Part shown: one piece after another, positions 54,544-64,000 of the stretch | Layout of the letters: every line of letters begins with the position of its first letter | Numbering within the stretch: the first letter of the stretch is position 1 | Assembly: GCF_023008245.1 (NCBI RefSeq) | Contig: NZ_CP090145.1 | Location: forward strand, 3,720,001-3,784,000 | DNA from: Flavobacterium sediminilitoris | Lineage (GTDB): Bacteria > Bacteroidota > Bacteroidia > Flavobacteriales > Flavobacteriaceae | Reading direction: 5' to 3' | Length of the DNA stretch: 64,000 nt | Position numbers and translations under genes: made by a program | Notes under the pieces: generated by a model | Database searches by the model: none | Told to the model about the DNA's origin: nothing | Seen by the model: the letters and a program-made list of their open reading frames with translations, nothing else

Positions 54544-55989
54544 TTATCTCTCCAAACCTTTTATAAGATATAATACACTTGCTTCACTACTATCTGTACT
54601 TGGATTTGCATTTACATCTGTAAAACTTGCGTTTTCCCAACCATGATTTTGCGTACAAATTAAGAAACTTCCTTCAACTCCAATAATATCAGATACATCG
54701 ATCATTCCTGTTAGTTCCCATAAACTACTTGCTGAACCATAACCTGCATTTTGAGCTGCATTTTGATCGCATTCTAAAACTACTTTTAATGCTCCTGTAT
54801 TTAAATTATATTGGTATAAATATGAAAAGTGTGTTTTATCTGCTGTATCTGGATATCCGTTAGGATCTTCTTGAATGTAGGCATAATCTTTTGTTACAAC
54901 TATATTGTCTGGACTATGAAATTGTCTTGCAACTCCTGATAATTTATCGCCATCTAAAACACATGTAATAGTAGCTATTTTAGGATCATTTGCGTCTAGA
55001 ATTACTTTATAAATTCTACCATAGAACGATCCTTTTCCTGTTAATGCAGTTGATTTTCTTCCTGTTACAGCAAAGTAAATTTCTCTATTAGCAGAAGCCG
55101 ATCCTTTTCTGTAATCAATATCTTCTACTCTTGAGAATCCCATAATGCCATTATCTCTAGACTCTTGTTCTAATTCGTTTAATGTTCTTTCATTATATTC
55201 AACAAATTCTACTGGATATGTAACACCTTCTTGCATGTCCATTTCAAAGTTAATTCCTGTTTGAGTAACTTTTAATCCATATAAATTTCCACTAGCTAAA
55301 TCTCCTCTATTTCCTACATACATCGCTAATTGTCCGGATGGAGTTGTGTTATCACTTGTATCGTCTCCTATGAAAGCTACTGTTTTATTTGGATATGCAT
55401 CTTTACCTATCACTACTGCATTTTCAGTAGACCATTGTCCTAAAGCTGGTAATAATGTAGCTAATTCTGCGTTTTCAGCACTTTTAAATGGATCAGTAGC
55501 AAAAACTCCTTTCGAAGCTCCACCCCATTCTCCTCCTGAAAGGAATAATGGACCAAATCCATGCTCTTCTGGTGTTACTAATGAACCTGAACATTGCGCT
55601 GTACGTGCTGTAGCTGCTGCATTTAAAATATATTCTCCCTTTACTGGTTTGAATGTTTTATCAAATGAAATTCTTGCGATAGAATAATCTGCTTCAATAT
55701 TATTGATTAAAGAAAAAGTACCATCACTGTTTTTCATTAATCCCATTCCGTCTGCCATTGAACCATATACAAAATTAGGAGATTGTGTAAGTTGGTCTTC
55801 TGAGCTTAATATTGAATAAATTTCAATATTTTCAAAACCTGATTTTTTAGCTAAAAAAACTGGAGTTTCGGAATGATTGGCTAAAACGACTTTTTCTTCA
55901 GTTTCGACATTTGAATCATCATCTTGGTTACAAGAAATGACCATCACTGACATAGTACATAATAATAAAGTCTTAAAATTTGTTTTCAT
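54544..55989 (-). CDS. PhoX-like (DUF839) lipoprotein
   Basis: 481 residues. Signal peptide with lipobox VISC (Cys20). It has a beta-propeller-like layout with CSGSLVTPEEHGFGP, GRIYKVILDANDPK and HSPDNIVVTKDYAYIQEDPN, segments typical of DUF839/PhoX phosphatases that bind iron and calcium. Catalytic activity is not certain from sequence alone. It leads the leftward unit with the di-haem peroxidase (1-base gap). Confidence 0.75.
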   Translation of the reverse strand: MKTNFKTLLLCTMSVMVISCNQDDDSNVETEEKVVLANHSETPVFLAKKSGFENIEIYSILSSEDQLTQSPNFVYGSMADGMGLMKNSDGTFSLINNIEADYSIARISFDKTFKPVKGEYILNAAATARTAQCSGSLVTPEEHGFGPLFLSGGEWGGASKGVFATDPFKSAENAELATLLPALGQWSTENAVVIGKDAYPNKTVAFIGDDTSDNTTPSGQLAMYVGNRGDLASGNLYGLKVTQTGINFEMDMQEGVTYPVEFVEYNERTLNELEQESRDNGIMGFSRVEDIDYRKGSASANREIYFAVTGRKSTALTGKGSFYGRIYKVILDANDPKIATITCVLDGDKLSGVARQFHSPDNIVVTKDYAYIQEDPNGYPDTADKTHFSYLYQYNLNTGALKVVLECDQNAAQNAGYGSASSLWELTGMIDVSDIIGVEGSFLICTQNHGWENASFTDVNANPSTDSSEASVLYLIKGLER

Positions 55990-56140
55990 AATAGTAATTG
56001 GTTGTTTTTAATGTCCCAAAACTACTTTATGAGTGTAAACAAATAGTAAATTGCTTGTTACGCTTACTACATTCTTATTTTATCAAAAGGTTACTATCTT
56101 AATTTTCTATTAATTAAATATCAATTTTCTTTTTTACTTA

Positions 56141-58384
56141 TTAATAGTTTAAATTAACTCCAAATCCAATACCCATATCGCTATCATAATGAGTTGTTAT
56201 TCCGATATTTTTACTTGCAATATATTTGAATCCGGTCATATATTCTTTATCTGTATTGATCATAAATGCCATTCGTAATCGCTTTGAAATGGGAATATCT
56301 TCACGCATTAGTTGTAATCTAACATTACCATCATGATAAACTTCGGCTTGAAAATTAACCAATAAAGGCAACGTATATACAAAACCTAAACTAGCTTGGA
56401 TTCGTTTATCTTTTGTACTTTTTTGTCCAAAAAGATTTTCTTCAATTTCTCCAGAATCTAACTTTCGATAACGTGCGTCAAAACCAATAAATGGCATAAA
56501 CCATTGGTTTCTTCCAATATAACGACCAATATGTGTTTCCGATTCATAACCATGATGGTCATTATAACCTAATCTCCATTCGGAATTTATACTCCAACGC
56601 GTGTTTTGCAACATTATTTGTCCGTCATTTCCGTTGGTTGCAAAGTCATTTTCTGCCATGAGATGAAACTGATTGCTTTCGGTTTGCAATTTTTTATAAG
56701 CTTTTTCTCTATTCGGTAAATAAGGATTAGGTTGCGAATCTTCGTAACTAAAAACACGATTCATTCCTGCCATCATGTGATATAAAATATGACAATGAAA
56801 AAACCAATCGCCATCTGCATTGGCTTCAAATTCTATAACATCTGTCTCCATTGGCATAATGTCCAATACATTTTTTAAAGGAGCATAATCTCCTTGTCCA
56901 TTTAAAACTCTAAAATCATGACCATGTAAATGCATGGGATGGCGCATCATAGAATTATTATATAAAGTAATACGAAGTATTTCTCCTTTTTTTATCAAAA
57001 TTTTATCGGTTTCCGCCATTACTTTGTTATCCATACTCCAAACATAGCGATTCATATTCCCGGTTAATTCAAAGCGAAGTTCACGAACTGGAGCCTCTTT
57101 TGGCAATGTTGTTTTTGTTGGCGATTTTAACATCCCGTAATTCAAAGTAACAACATCAGATGCAGTTGAATTCATATTGTGTTTTGAATGATCCATTCCT
57201 TCCATATTCATTCCTTCATGCTTCTCTTTCTTTGTTTTTTGACTGTTTCCTGTAATTTCAGGATACATCACCGTATTCATGTCCATTTTTTGAAAACTCA
57301 TATCCATTCCCATGTCGTCCATAGTTCCATCCATATTCATCATATCATTCATCATTTTCATCCCTTCAAAATATTTTAATTTTGGCATTGGACTCACTAA
57401 TTGCTTAATTCCTTTACCTATATAAATAGAAGTAGATTTTGTTCTATCTTCTGGAGTTGCTAAAAATTCATACGAAGTATTTTCGGCAGGAATTGTTACA
57501 ATAACATCATACGTTTCTGAAACACCAATAATTAATCGGTCAACTTCTACTGGTTCTACATCATTTCCATCATTGGCTACAACAGTTATTTTTCCACCTG
57601 CATAGGTTAACCAAAAATAGGATGAAGCACCACCATTAGCTATTCGTAAACGAACTCTATCTCCTGCTTTGAATTGAGATAATTGACTTTCATGTTGTCC
57701 GTTTATTAAAAACGTATCATAATACACATCACTAACATCCATGGCAAGCATACGTTTCCATTCGTTTGTCAATTTTGTCTTAAAATGCCCTTCTCGAATA
57801 GCTTCAGCATAACTTTGGGTTGTTCCCTTTTTTATGGCAAACCAATCGGAAGCGTTATGCAACATGCGATGTACATTGTTTGGATTATAATCTGTCCATT
57901 CACTTAATATTATTGGAACTTGTGGAAGATCATCAATTCCAGTTCTAAAAGTTGGGTCATCTTGTTTTTTCTTTAAAATTAAAGAACCATACATTCCTAT
58001 TTGTTCTTGCATACCACTGTGACTATGATACCAGTGTGTTCCTGATTGGATAATTGGAAAACGATATACATGTTCGGTTCCTGGCTCAATAGGCATTTGT
58101 GTTAAAAACGGCACACCATCTTCTTTATTAGGCAAATACAATCCGTGCCAATGTAAGGATGTTGATTCTTTCAATTCATTATACACATGAATTTCTGCAA
58201 TATCACCTTCTGTAAATGTTAGCGTTGGCATTGGAATTTGACCGTTTACTGCAATGGCTCTTTTTTCTTTTCCTGAAAAATTTACAATGGAATCCCTAAC
58301 ATGCAAATCATATCGCACCACATTTTGACTAAAAATTGATGCTGTTAGTAATAGTGCGAATAGTAAATAATATGTTTTTCCCAT
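56141..58384 (-). CDS. Multicopper oxidase fused to a CopB-like beta-barrel domain
   Basis: 747 residues. Signal peptide ends near IFSQ. The copper sites are LHWHGLYLP (about 77-85), HWYHSHSG (117-124), HPMHLHGHDFRVL and HCHILYHMMAGM. A Met-rich segment (about 340-400, MKMMNDMMNMDGTMDDMGMD) is typical of CopA/PcoA-type oxidases. The last ~190 residues are beta strands resembling the outer-membrane CopB/PcoB, so this is a CopA-CopB fusion. It likely oxidises Cu(I) and sequesters copper in the envelope. It starts 3 bases past the P-type ATPase stop. Confidence 0.88.
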   Translation of the reverse strand: MGKTYYLLFALLLTASIFSQNVVRYDLHVRDSIVNFSGKEKRAIAVNGQIPMPTLTFTEGDIAEIHVYNELKESTSLHWHGLYLPNKEDGVPFLTQMPIEPGTEHVYRFPIIQSGTHWYHSHSGMQEQIGMYGSLILKKKQDDPTFRTGIDDLPQVPIILSEWTDYNPNNVHRMLHNASDWFAIKKGTTQSYAEAIREGHFKTKLTNEWKRMLAMDVSDVYYDTFLINGQHESQLSQFKAGDRVRLRIANGGASSYFWLTYAGGKITVVANDGNDVEPVEVDRLIIGVSETYDVIVTIPAENTSYEFLATPEDRTKSTSIYIGKGIKQLVSPMPKLKYFEGMKMMNDMMNMDGTMDDMGMDMSFQKMDMNTVMYPEITGNSQKTKKEKHEGMNMEGMDHSKHNMNSTASDVVTLNYGMLKSPTKTTLPKEAPVRELRFELTGNMNRYVWSMDNKVMAETDKILIKKGEILRITLYNNSMMRHPMHLHGHDFRVLNGQGDYAPLKNVLDIMPMETDVIEFEANADGDWFFHCHILYHMMAGMNRVFSYEDSQPNPYLPNREKAYKKLQTESNQFHLMAENDFATNGNDGQIMLQNTRWSINSEWRLGYNDHHGYESETHIGRYIGRNQWFMPFIGFDARYRKLDSGEIEENLFGQKSTKDKRIQASLGFVYTLPLLVNFQAEVYHDGNVRLQLMREDIPISKRLRMAFMINTDKEYMTGFKYIASKNIGITTHYDSDMGIGFGVNLNY

Positions 58385-58387
58385 TTT

Positions 58388-60910
58388 TTAAATTTTTATG
58401 GTTCGCAATCGTAATGCGTTTGCAATTACTGATACTGAACTTAAACTCATTGCTAATGCTGCTATCATAGGAGAAAGTAATAATCCAAAAACTGGGAATA
58501 AAATTCCTGCTGCTATTGGAACTCCTACTGAATTATAAATAAAGGCAAAGAATAGATTTTGTTTGATATTTTTCATTACAGCATGACTTAAGTTTTTTGC
58601 TTTCACAATGCCTTGTAAGTCTCCTTTTACGAGTGTAATTTTAGCACTTTCTATAGCAACATCTGTTCCTGTTCCCATTGCTATTCCTATATCTGATTGT
58701 GCCAATGCAGGAGCATCGTTTATTCCATCTCCAGCCATGGCTACTACTTTACCTTTTGCTTGTAATGCTTTTATGTATTCCAACTTGTCTTGTGGTAAAC
58801 AACTCGCTTTAAACTCGGTTAAACCTAAGTAATCGGCAACTGATTTTGCTGTATTTTCATTGTCACCTGTTAGCATTACAACCTCAACTCCTTGGCGTTT
58901 CAGTTCTTGAACAGCTTCAAGACTAGTTTGCTTAATTGCATCAGTAATGGTAATATAGCCTACCACTTTTTTATCAATTGCAATATATGAAACTGTTTTT
59001 CCTTTCTTTTGTTCTAAAATTACTTCTTTTTCAATTTCAGAGAGAACTTGAATTCCTTCTTGTTCTAGTATTTTTTTATTTCCTAAGCTTATTTTTTCTT
59101 GATTTATAAATCCTATTACACCTTTACCTGTGATGGATTCGAAATTTTCTACTTTAGAAAAAGTTACATTTTTAGATTTTGCAAAACGAACTACTGCTTC
59201 AGCTAATGGATGTTCGCTATTTTGATTTAAGGAAGCAATTTTGCCTAAAATTTCATTTTCTAATCTTTCTTTAACTACAATTTTTTCAACAGATGGTTTT
59301 CCTTCAGTTAGCGTTCCCGTTTTATCGGTAATTAAAACATCTATTTTGTCCATTTTTTCAATGGCTTCTGCATTTTTAATTAACACTCCTGATTTCGCTC
59401 CTTTTCCTACTCCAACCATAACCGACATAGGTGTTGCTAATCCTAAAGCACATGGACAAGCGATGATTAATACTGCAATGGCATTCACAAAAGCGTAGAC
59501 TAGCTTTGGTTCTGGTCCGAATTGCCACCAAACTATAAACGTAATTACTGAAATTAATACTACAACAGGAACAAAATATTTTGCTACCTTATCTACTAAA
59601 TTTTGAATTGGAGCTCTTGAACGGCTAGCATCGCTAACCATTTGAACTATTTGTGACAATAACGTTTCGGATCCTATTTTTTCAGCAATCATTAAAAACG
59701 ATTTTGTTCCGTTAATTGTTCCTGAAGTTACTGTGTCGTCTATTCTTTTATCAACAGGAATGGGTTCGCCCGTAATCATGGATTCATCAATAGTACTATT
59801 TCCTTCAATAATTTTTCCATCAACTGGGATTTTCTCTCCTGGTTTTACACGAATAATATCTCCTTTTTTAATACTGTGAATGGCAATAACTTTTTCTTCT
59901 CCATTATTTACTAAAGTAGCTTCTGTTGGCGCTAATTTTAATAATTCTTTAATTGCTCCACTTGTTCTACTATGTGCTTTTGCTTCAAGCAACTGTCCTA
60001 ATAAAACTAATGTTAATACAACTGCTGTAGCTTCAAAATACAAATGAACAGTTCCTTCTGATGTTTTAAATTCTGATGGAAAAACAGATGGAAAAAGCAT
60101 TCCAATAATACTAAAAACAAAAGCGACTCCTGTTCCAATACCTATTAAGGTAAACATGTTTAAGTTCCAATTGATGATGGATTTCCATGCTCTTTCAAAA
60201 AACATCCAACAGGCATAAAAAACAACTGGAATAGTCAATATAAATTGAACCCAATTCCATTTACTTAATTCCATTATCTTAAAAAGTGGATTATTTGGAA
60301 TCATTTCTGACATGGAAATAATGAAAATAGGAATTGTAAAGAGAGTTGCAATTTTCATTTTATGCCATAACTTCTTGTATGCTTCATTTTCTTCGGAATC
60401 CGTTGGCTCCATTGGCACTAAATCCATTCCGCAAATAGGACAACTTCCAGGTTCATCTTTAATTACTTCTGGATGCATAGGACATGTATATTGTACTTTT
60501 TGAGTCAATACAGGTTGTTGTACTAAATCCATTCCACAAACAGGACAATCACCTGCTTTATCATAGACTTTATCACCTTCACAATGCATTGGACAATAAT
60601 ATTTCCCTGCTTGATGATTATAGCTTTGCTCTTGATGATTGTGTTCTTTTTTTACTGATGAACAACAACTTTTCTTTGGTGTCTCTTCAGAATGATTGTT
60701 TAATAATGAAATTTGATATTTACTTTCTTTTCCGCCCAAAGCTTCTTGTAAAACATTAAGTTCTACATGGTTTGACATGGTTATAGTAACTTGTTTTTCT
60801 TCTTTTGAAACGTTAACCTCTTTTACATTTGGAACTTTAGACAAGCTCTCTTTCACTTTAGCTTCACAACCTGAACATGTTACTCCTAGTATTTGATATT
60901 TATGAGTCAT
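58388..60910 (-). CDS. copA: Copper-translocating P-type ATPase
   Basis: 840 residues. N-terminal HMA domain with TCSGC (Cys12, Cys15). A Cys-rich linker (SCCSS) follows, then two heavy-metal-binding modules of the CPMH...CPxCGMDL kind (106-129 and 143-165). Eight membrane helices include CPC at 485-487. The phosphorylation site is DKTGT (529-533), the actuator TGEP (380-383) and the hinge GDGIND. It pumps Cu+ out of the cytoplasm. The 80-base gap upstream separates it from the regulator gene. Confidence 0.93.
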   Translation of the reverse strand: MTHKYQILGVTCSGCEAKVKESLSKVPNVKEVNVSKEEKQVTITMSNHVELNVLQEALGGKESKYQISLLNNHSEETPKKSCCSSVKKEHNHQEQSYNHQAGKYYCPMHCEGDKVYDKAGDCPVCGMDLVQQPVLTQKVQYTCPMHPEVIKDEPGSCPICGMDLVPMEPTDSEENEAYKKLWHKMKIATLFTIPIFIISMSEMIPNNPLFKIMELSKWNWVQFILTIPVVFYACWMFFERAWKSIINWNLNMFTLIGIGTGVAFVFSIIGMLFPSVFPSEFKTSEGTVHLYFEATAVVLTLVLLGQLLEAKAHSRTSGAIKELLKLAPTEATLVNNGEEKVIAIHSIKKGDIIRVKPGEKIPVDGKIIEGNSTIDESMITGEPIPVDKRIDDTVTSGTINGTKSFLMIAEKIGSETLLSQIVQMVSDASRSRAPIQNLVDKVAKYFVPVVVLISVITFIVWWQFGPEPKLVYAFVNAIAVLIIACPCALGLATPMSVMVGVGKGAKSGVLIKNAEAIEKMDKIDVLITDKTGTLTEGKPSVEKIVVKERLENEILGKIASLNQNSEHPLAEAVVRFAKSKNVTFSKVENFESITGKGVIGFINQEKISLGNKKILEQEGIQVLSEIEKEVILEQKKGKTVSYIAIDKKVVGYITITDAIKQTSLEAVQELKRQGVEVVMLTGDNENTAKSVADYLGLTEFKASCLPQDKLEYIKALQAKGKVVAMAGDGINDAPALAQSDIGIAMGTGTDVAIESAKITLVKGDLQGIVKAKNLSHAVMKNIKQNLFFAFIYNSVGVPIAAGILFPVFGLLLSPMIAALAMSLSSVSVIANALRLRTIKI

Positions 60911-60990
60911 ACTTTTTGCTTTTTAATACTACAAATTTCGGAATACTAAAAACGAATGGTTTACACAATTATGGATTAGATTTGCAAAAT

Positions 60991-61551
60991 TTATAATTGA
61001 TCTATTTGAATTCGTTTATTCTCTTTGAGCTTTTTAAAGTATGATGGTGAAAAGCCTGTCACTTTTTTAAACTGATTACTCAAATGCGCACTACTACTAT
61101 AATTTAATAGGTTAGCAATTTCGGTCAGCGATAATTCATCATAAACGATTAGCTCTTTTACTTTTTCAATTTTAAGATTGATAAAGTATTTTTCAATACT
61201 TATTCCTTCAATATCTGAAAATAGATTACTTAATTTACTATAATCTTGACGAAGTTTGTCTTTTAAGTAATCTGATATATTTACATTGATATCGTTGTTC
61301 TTATTTTGAATTAGGTCTATTAAAATATTTTTTATTTTTTCAATTATTTTACTATTTGTATCATCTAAAATTTCAAAACCAAATGGTTCTAATTGCTTAC
61401 TAATTTTCTTTTTTTCTTCAATAGATATTGGTTTTGATAGGGTAACTTCTCCTAATTCTATAGAAAGTATGTTAAGCCCGAGTTTTTCTAACTCAGACTT
61501 AACTACTAGGATACATCTACCGCAAACCATATTTTTAATGTATACTTTCAT
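60991..61551 (-). CDS. AraC-type regulator with N-terminal HMA-like metal-binding domain
   Basis: 186 residues. The first ~70 residues are ferredoxin-like, with MVCGRC (Cys10, Cys13) in the position of the HMA CxxC motif. The C-terminal ~100 residues are an AraC DNA-binding domain with LSLTEIANLLNYSSSAHLSNQFKK and TGFSPSYFKKLKEN. A metal-sensing domain joined to an AraC reader suggests a one-component copper sensor, presumably controlling the copA cluster downstream. Sensing is inferred from domain content and position. Confidence 0.82.
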   Translation of the reverse strand: MKVYIKNMVCGRCILVVKSELEKLGLNILSIELGEVTLSKPISIEEKKKISKQLEPFGFEILDDTNSKIIEKIKNILIDLIQNKNNDINVNISDYLKDKLRQDYSKLSNLFSDIEGISIEKYFINLKIEKVKELIVYDELSLTEIANLLNYSSSAHLSNQFKKVTGFSPSYFKKLKENKRIQIDQL

Positions 61552-61559
61552 AGTGTAAT

Positions 61560-62363
61560 TTATAAATTAAAAAAAGTATATTCAAAGTTTAGATAAAAGC
61601 CATTAGGTGCTGTTCTTTGCATTGAATTTATTAATTCTCTTTTATAGGCTAAATCAATTCGTGCTTGACTATTTATAATAAACTGAATGGCTGGAATTAC
61701 ATCTAAATAGGATTTTCCGTTTTCATTTATCGTTTGCCCAACAAATTCTAGCATTAAATTAATATTTGTTTGTTTATAATTAGTGTATTTTTTGGGATAC
61801 ATTAATTTTCCAAATGACAACGTATAATTTGTTGCGTTATTTCCTAAATTATCTGGAAATGGATTTTCTGAACCATTATTGAATACTTTTTCAAAACTTA
61901 CAGATGAACTAATTGCTATTTTATGAATTAATTTTGTGGCTACAATTCCTGCTTCAAAACCACCATTTTGTCCCATAATTTCTATCTGTTCTTGATGAAT
62001 TGGACTATTATTAAAACCCAATCTTCCGTATGCTGCCATTCTAAAATGACTGTTTAAATCGTCAGAAGAGAAGAATCTATATTTTGAGTATATGTTTGCT
62101 CCTGAAAACTCAAAGTTTCCATTTCTATTACTATTAAAGATAGTTCCTCTAAACATTAGGTTTTTATTTAAGCCATACGTTACTTCTGGATTAAAGCTAT
62201 AATTGTATTTATTATCTATAGTTCTTTCAAAAAATGTATTTGCTAAGCGAATACTTAATGAATTGGTAGGAACATTACTTGCTGGATCTGTTACTACAAA
62301 TAATTCTTGCGCTTTACTATTTTGAAAAAAGGTTATAACAAAAATAATCAATATTTTTTTCAT
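61560..62363 (-). CDS. Outer-membrane beta-barrel-type protein in the copper cluster
   Basis: 267 residues, signal peptide ending near SKAQ. The mature part alternates hydrophobic/polar residues over many strands and ends in an aromatic strand (FYLNFEYTFFNL), as barrels do. Sequence is not one of the named copper proteins I know. It overlaps the HMA-protein gene by one base and precedes the regulator by 8 bases. A role in metal passage or sensing at the outer membrane is possible but unproven. Confidence 0.65.
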   Translation of the reverse strand: MKKILIIFVITFFQNSKAQELFVVTDPASNVPTNSLSIRLANTFFERTIDNKYNYSFNPEVTYGLNKNLMFRGTIFNSNRNGNFEFSGANIYSKYRFFSSDDLNSHFRMAAYGRLGFNNSPIHQEQIEIMGQNGGFEAGIVATKLIHKIAISSSVSFEKVFNNGSENPFPDNLGNNATNYTLSFGKLMYPKKYTNYKQTNINLMLEFVGQTINENGKSYLDVIPAIQFIINSQARIDLAYKRELINSMQRTAPNGFYLNFEYTFFNL

Positions 62364-62863
62364 TAGTTTACAACTTTAATATGAAAAACATCTTTTGTAT
62401 TTGAAAGGTATGTTTCAATATTTTTATATTTTTTAGCTAATTTTTTAAATTCTTTGTCTGTTACATATCCTTTATCTAAGATTTGAATTTGTACTTCTTC
62501 ATTTGTGCTTATTTTTTTGTCCTCAATTAGTACAAATGATTTATCGTTAAGTACATTTTCTGAATTTGTTGTAAGAATAAGTGATCCAATAAAGAAACCT
62601 GCTTTTTCAACGCTTTCTTTAAACACATTTGGATTTATTGTGTTTCCTTCTTTAAGTGTAACAATAAAAGTATTTGTATTTAAATCAGTGTCTACTTCTT
62701 GTACTTCTGGAAGGTTTTTAAGTTGTTTATTAATTGCATTTGAACACATAGAACAGGTTAGTCCTGTTGCTCTAATTTCTGCTTTTGCTATTTGAGCATT
62801 TAAATTATTACTCATCATGATTATAGTAATAATCATGGCTGTTTTTAGGATGATATTTTTCAT
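62363..62863 (-). CDS. Exported heavy-metal-associated (HMA) domain protein
   Basis: 166 residues with a signal peptide (cleavage near LNAQ). The HMA domain is residues ~25-95 with metal site GLTCSMCSNAI (CxxC). The C-terminal ~70 residues form a second alpha/beta unit without cysteines. It is probably a periplasmic copper chaperone that passes Cu to partners in the cluster. The neighbouring TlpA-like thioredoxin could keep its cysteines reduced. Confidence 0.85.
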   Translation of the reverse strand: MKNIILKTAMIITIIMMSNNLNAQIAKAEIRATGLTCSMCSNAINKQLKNLPEVQEVDTDLNTNTFIVTLKEGNTINPNVFKESVEKAGFFIGSLILTTNSENVLNDKSFVLIEDKKISTNEEVQIQILDKGYVTDKEFKKLAKKYKNIETYLSNTKDVFHIKVVN

Positions 62864-62866
62864 TTC

Positions 62867-63328
62867 TTATTTTATATAATTAGTTATTTCTTCTTCAGTT
62901 GGGTTTATTGCTATTAATTTCCCTTCTGAATTGAATAAAAAAGTTGTTGGAAGTTCTTCAACACCAAACAAAAGTGCGGTTTCTGCATTAAATCCTTTTG
63001 GATCTATAAGTTGTGCGTATTTAATTTTATCTTTTAAAATGGCTTTTTTCCATTTTTCTTCGTCTTTATCAACGGATATGCCAACGATTTCGAGTTTATT
63101 ATGATCTATTTCATCATATAATTTTACCATCTTTTTATTTGCAATTCTACATGGTGCACACCAAGATGCCCAAAAGTCAAATAATATCCATTTCCCTTTA
63201 AACTCATTACTATTAACTTCTTGATTTAAAGTATTTTTAAGCGTAAAAGAAGGTAACTGATCTCCTATTTTTATTTGAGCTTGCATTCCTATTGAAAATA
63301 GAAATACTACGATCATTATTTTATTCAT
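62867..63328 (-). CDS. TlpA-like thioredoxin-family protein, exported
   Basis: 153 residues, signal peptide ending near MQAQ. Thioredoxin fold with active site WCAPC (in DFWASWCAPCRIANKK) and the cis-proline strand ELPTTFLFNSEGKL. Likely reduces disulfides of periplasmic copper-binding proteins. It starts 4 bases after the stop of the upstream gene. Confidence 0.88.
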   Translation of the reverse strand: MNKIMIVVFLFSIGMQAQIKIGDQLPSFTLKNTLNQEVNSNEFKGKWILFDFWASWCAPCRIANKKMVKLYDEIDHNKLEIVGISVDKDEEKWKKAILKDKIKYAQLIDPKGFNAETALLFGVEELPTTFLFNSEGKLIAINPTEEEITNYIK

Positions 63329-63332
63329 TCTA

Positions 63333-64000
63333 TTACTTTATTGTTTCAACTACTTTTCCACATGAAAGCATTTTGCTTCCATAATATGGATTTTTAACTG
63401 TACTTTCTTTACTTAACCAATTTGCTCCTTTTCCATTATTTGCCATTGGACAATGTTGAATGTAAATTGGCGATTGAAATTTTGAAACTTTTATAATATC
63501 ATAGATATCATTCGATAATGTTATGAATTGTTTACGTTGATTATCTATATCTTTTGAACTCGAAATGGCTTTGGTTGTTTCTTCTATTGCGTTCCTTTTT
63601 TTCATCCAAACCATGTGAACATCATTTGCTAATACTTTCATATCAACTGCATTTATAGCTGCAATAAGTTCATTAGAAATAGTTGTTGATTTAGATACAT
63701 CACTCATAACCAAAGCATCTTTTAATATGAAATATTTTTCAAAAACAGTGGTTAATTTTCCATCTTCTTGTTGCATTGTTTTTTCTTCAGAGTGGTGCTT
63801 TTCTTCTTTTACAACTTCTTTTGATTCTCTATTGTATTGACAACATCCGTGTAAATTATCATACACATCATTAGGCGCTAGAAATTTTTCATTATCATAA
63901 CCTGCAAGTGCTATTCTTTTTAGAATTTCATCTTGATTTGTTTTTTTTGAATCAAAAGTAATTTCTGCTGTTTTAGTTTCTTTATTCCAATCTACGTTTG
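63333..64000 (-). CDS. HMA plus DUF3347 domain protein (5' end outside window)
   Basis: The frame is open to the right edge. The visible N-terminal part VDWNKETKTAEITFDSKK, followed by DEILKRIALAGYDNEKF, is the second half of an HMA metal-binding domain. The CxxC would lie outside the window. A linker with CCQY and His/Glu-rich EEKHHSEEK comes next, then a DUF3347 domain: a helical bundle with KYFILKDALVMSD and the C-terminal HCPMANNGKGANWLS, whose Cys/His/Met residues could bind Cu. A GTG near 63866 is not the real start. Begins the visible copper cluster. Confidence 0.85.
   Translation of the reverse strand, partial: NVDWNKETKTAEITFDSKKTNQDEILKRIALAGYDNEKFLAPNDVYDNLHGCCQYNRESKEVVKEEKHHSEEKTMQQEDGKLTTVFEKYFILKDALVMSDVSKSTTISNELIAAINAVDMKVLANDVHMVWMKKRNAIEETTKAISSSKDIDNQRKQFITLSNDIYDIIKVSKFQSPIYIQHCPMANNGKGANWLSKESTVKNPYYGSKMLSCGKVVETIK

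Noticed and set aside
63333..63866. GTG start for the DUF3347 protein
   Set aside because: The frame continues upstream to the window edge with a clear HMA-domain half, so the gene is longer and cut by the window.

Overview
The window is a low-GC chromosomal segment from a member of the Bacteroidota, most likely Flavobacteriaceae and close to Flavobacterium. Four things support this. Several promoters have the Bacteroidota -7 element TAnnTTTG. A secreted phosphatase ends in a type IX secretion sorting tail. Gene families typical of flavobacteria are present (DUF6452/DUF6048 pair, rocD, the order rsfS-ftsH-LUD-cdsA-psd-ACBP, DUF2931 lipoproteins). Genes are tightly coupled, often by TAATG stop/start overlaps. 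No rRNA, prophage, insertion sequence or CRISPR array was seen. One tRNA (Tyr, GTA) is present.

Layout. 0-2.2 kb: tandem DUF2931 lipoprotein genes, the first cut by the window edge and a third decayed. 2.2-8 kb: leftward genes with a MoxR-type AAA ATPase, an exported protein, a VWA protein and five uncharacterised coupled genes. 8.1-10.1 kb: two paralogous SIMPL-domain exported proteins. 10.2-13.2 kb: a sulfide/persulfide unit (Crp/Fnr regulator, TSUP permease, persulfide dioxygenase-rhodanese) with operator-like palindromes. 13.3-20.5 kb: TlpA-like lipoprotein, tRNA-Tyr, SIMPL protein, rhomboid, acyltransferase, RdgB, TRIC-like channel and DEAD-box helicase. 20.7-33.8 kb: cytochrome c maturation (CcsBA), BirA, RsfS, FtsH, LUD protein, phospholipid synthesis (CdsA, Psd), ACBP, a lipoprotein superoxide dismutase, a UDG-family protein, RocD, DUF1697 and a membrane protein. 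34-36.3 kb: secreted phosphoesterase.

36.3-42 kb is the most accessory-looking part. It holds a 33-base relic of an HNH gene, two copies of a ~104-base repeat carrying a hairpin with a compensated base-pair change, paired TACGTAT palindromes, two small genes separated by an attC-like imperfect hairpin, and an ATPase plus HNH endonuclease pair resembling Septu (PtuA/PtuB) anti-phage defence. An array of eleven exact-period 21-base repeats lies between that pair and rlmD.

42-52.7 kb is mostly housekeeping: RlmD, two RNA/small-molecule methyltransferases, ZIP transporter, MurQ, DinB-like protein, TerC and several small exported proteins. 52.7-56 kb: a lipoprotein di-haem peroxidase next to a PhoX-like lipoprotein. 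56.1-64 kb: a leftward copper-handling block. It has an HMA+DUF3347 protein running off the right edge, a TlpA-like thioredoxin, an exported HMA protein, an outer-membrane-type protein, an HMA-AraC regulator, a Cu+ P-type ATPase, and a multicopper oxidase fused to a beta-barrel-like domain. Together these would sense, export and oxidise copper in the envelope.

All functional statements are from motif recognition by eye; no database search or folding program was run.
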